Source of the DNA: Lethocerus indicus
Lineage: Eukaryota; Arthropoda; Insecta; Hemiptera; Belostomatidae
Reading direction: 5' to 3'
Length of the DNA stretch: 64,000 bases
Assembly: GCA_019843655.1 (NCBI GenBank)
Contig: JACDQD010000001.1
Coordinates: 48,790,443-48,854,442, forward strand
Part shown: piece after piece, positions 62,312-64,000 of the stretch
Layout: the number at the start of each line of letters is the position of its first letter
How positions within the stretch are numbered: the first letter of the stretch is position 1
Notes under the pieces: generated by a model
Seen by the model: only the letters and a program-made list of their open reading frames with translations
Database searches by the model: none
What the model was told of the DNA's origin: nothing
Translations under genes and position numbers: made by a program

Positions 62312-62468
62312 AAGTCCCTTTGCAGACCTTTATATATACTGTCCGGGGAGCTAGAGCCCGGCAGTCTACTTAAGTTTTGTACTATCTAGTTCTTTTGAGT
62401 TTAAGTCACTCAACGTTGTTGTATCATATTACCTGTAAGTAAATTATATTGTTTTTAAAAACTTTTTT
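62312..62468 (-). repeat. Dispersed repeat, right copy of an inverted pair
   Basis: Reverse-complement relative of 58780-58871. It carries about 45 extra bases between the AATATG..ACAAC block and the CTGCCGGGCTCTAGC block. It is bordered on both sides by long AT microsatellites. Confidence 0.7.
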
Positions 62469-62480
62469 ATTTTTCGAGAG

Positions 62481-62597
<117 letters not shown>

Positions 62598-64000
62598 CGT
62601 AAAATAGAGAAAAGAAGATTTCCGGGAGCGAACCAGTAAATAGGACGGGCCCTGCAGCACCAATTTTAATAGCGACAATAATAGACGCGATCGTTATCTC
62701 TCCACCCTTGAAATTACACCTTTCAATCAGGCTCGGCCTAATCGAGAGCAGTTTTTCAACCGCCCTACCGCTCACCCTACTTAGCACTTCATTTCATGCA
62801 CTTAGTAACTCAAGTCTGGTCCACTCTATATCGCCAGATGAATTAAAACCCGCGCACTATAAAACCTTAACAATCATTAATAAAATTTATTTCTGAAACC
62901 CTTTACAATAAATATAAAACTTTCTTATTGAAAGTACGGTTCTCACTCAAAGCACATTCTTACAAAATATACAGGAAAAGGTAAGTAGGTTAACGTTTTC
63001 GATTACATTTTTATTGAACTTCGACAGAAAAGGTCTAATCGCATCTTTAAGTTTTAAAACCTTAATAATGTGGGGGATAATCTTTTAAGAAAGTAAAATA
63101 TCACGATTATTGTAAAGCGTCTTATCCGGAATGAAAACCCAGGATGTATATGCCGTTGTGACAATAATTTCTTACGCGGTAAATGCTTCTTCTTATCGAG
63201 CGAGCGAAAGTTTTATTATATTTGTATTTATTTAATTCGAATATATCTAGAATCTAGGCTTTGAAACAAAATTGGAATCATTCTTGGACGACTTCGAAGG
63301 TGTTACATTCGAAGGGACGGCTCGTTGTTTTAAACATCCGGTCAGCCCTCCTTAGACGGAAGATTGAATTTTCGATCGTCGGATTACTTTTAGGATGTGG
63401 CACACGCCGCAATATTCATGAAATTCGACTTCAAATAACATTGTTTCAGGATAAGACTCTGGCATTAAAGTAAGAGGCCTTTTAGTCAGCATTGTATAAT
63501 TATTGCAACTGCAAGTTCAATAGAAAGGCGAGGGCATTAGTAGGAAAATATATCAGATGGATTACTTAAATTAAGAATAAAATGGGAGTGTTATTACTAC
63601 TTACAACACTTTCTTACTGTCGGATTCCTGTAATTGCGTCGATTACTCAATCCCTTACACTTAATAAACCGAGTTATAATATTAAACGCTATTTATGAAG
63701 TCGCGAACGCGTCCTCATTACTAATGTAATACAGTGTGCACTAACAGTAAAAACGTACAAATAACGTATGAAATAATGTATACACTATGTAGTTTACAGT
63801 CAATAAAAGAGACTTTTCCCAACCTAAGTATTTGAAACAACAATTCTTTCGCCTATTCTCTAACCGTATTCGGTGCGCGCACTTAAAATATATAGCGGTA
63901 CGTTTCTTTTTTTGAATTTAAGGTATTCGAATGGAGATAGCTGGTTTGAGGTAGTAATACCTAGAAGCGGCGAATAGGCCGGTTACTGTCTCTTCTCCCA

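Overview
The window looks like nuclear DNA from an insect. It holds five multi-exon protein-coding genes with short phase-matched exons, GT-AG introns, long AT microsatellites and decayed transposon scraps, and no prokaryotic organisation. The NOX5 with extra EF-hands and the single CRMP gene with dihydropyrimidinase and CRMP versions of one exon fit an arthropod. The order is not certain; the CpG-rich right half resembles Hymenoptera by eye (weak inference).

Layout. 125-4354 (+): 3' ten exons of a TTC39-family tetratricopeptide gene, whose 5' end lies left of the window. 7090-19971 (-): RIC3, the nicotinic-receptor chaperone, including a large in-frame cassette exon and a candidate 21-nt microexon. 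20476-23025 (+): PIGU, a GPI-transamidase subunit, head-to-head with RIC3 across about 500 bp of likely bidirectional promoter. 25461-32047 (-): CRMP/dihydropyrimidinase with two mutually exclusive versions of exon 8. 36085-52010 (-): 19 exons of NOX5, the calcium-regulated NADPH oxidase, which enters from the right with its start unseen. 52011-64000: probably first-intron or 5' upstream DNA of NOX5, with repeats and no gene I can support.

Exon boundaries were read by hand. For TTC39, RIC3, PIGU and CRMP the summed exon lengths are multiples of three and the phases agree at every junction; RIC3 needs one acceptor choice at exon 7. For NOX5 the phases agree throughout only if a 22-nt microexon is included.

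The genes are not one pathway. RIC3 (receptor assembly in the ER) and PIGU (GPI anchoring in the ER) are both ER biogenesis factors; CRMP and NOX5 are unrelated. Base composition changes near 34-36 kb: the left half is AT-rich and CpG-poor, the right half visibly richer in G+C and CpG. Non-genic items of interest are a TA-flanked MITE inside NOX5, a 42-bp minisatellite open on both strands, an inverted pair of repeat copies near the right end, and an unrecognised broken ORF in a NOX5 intron.
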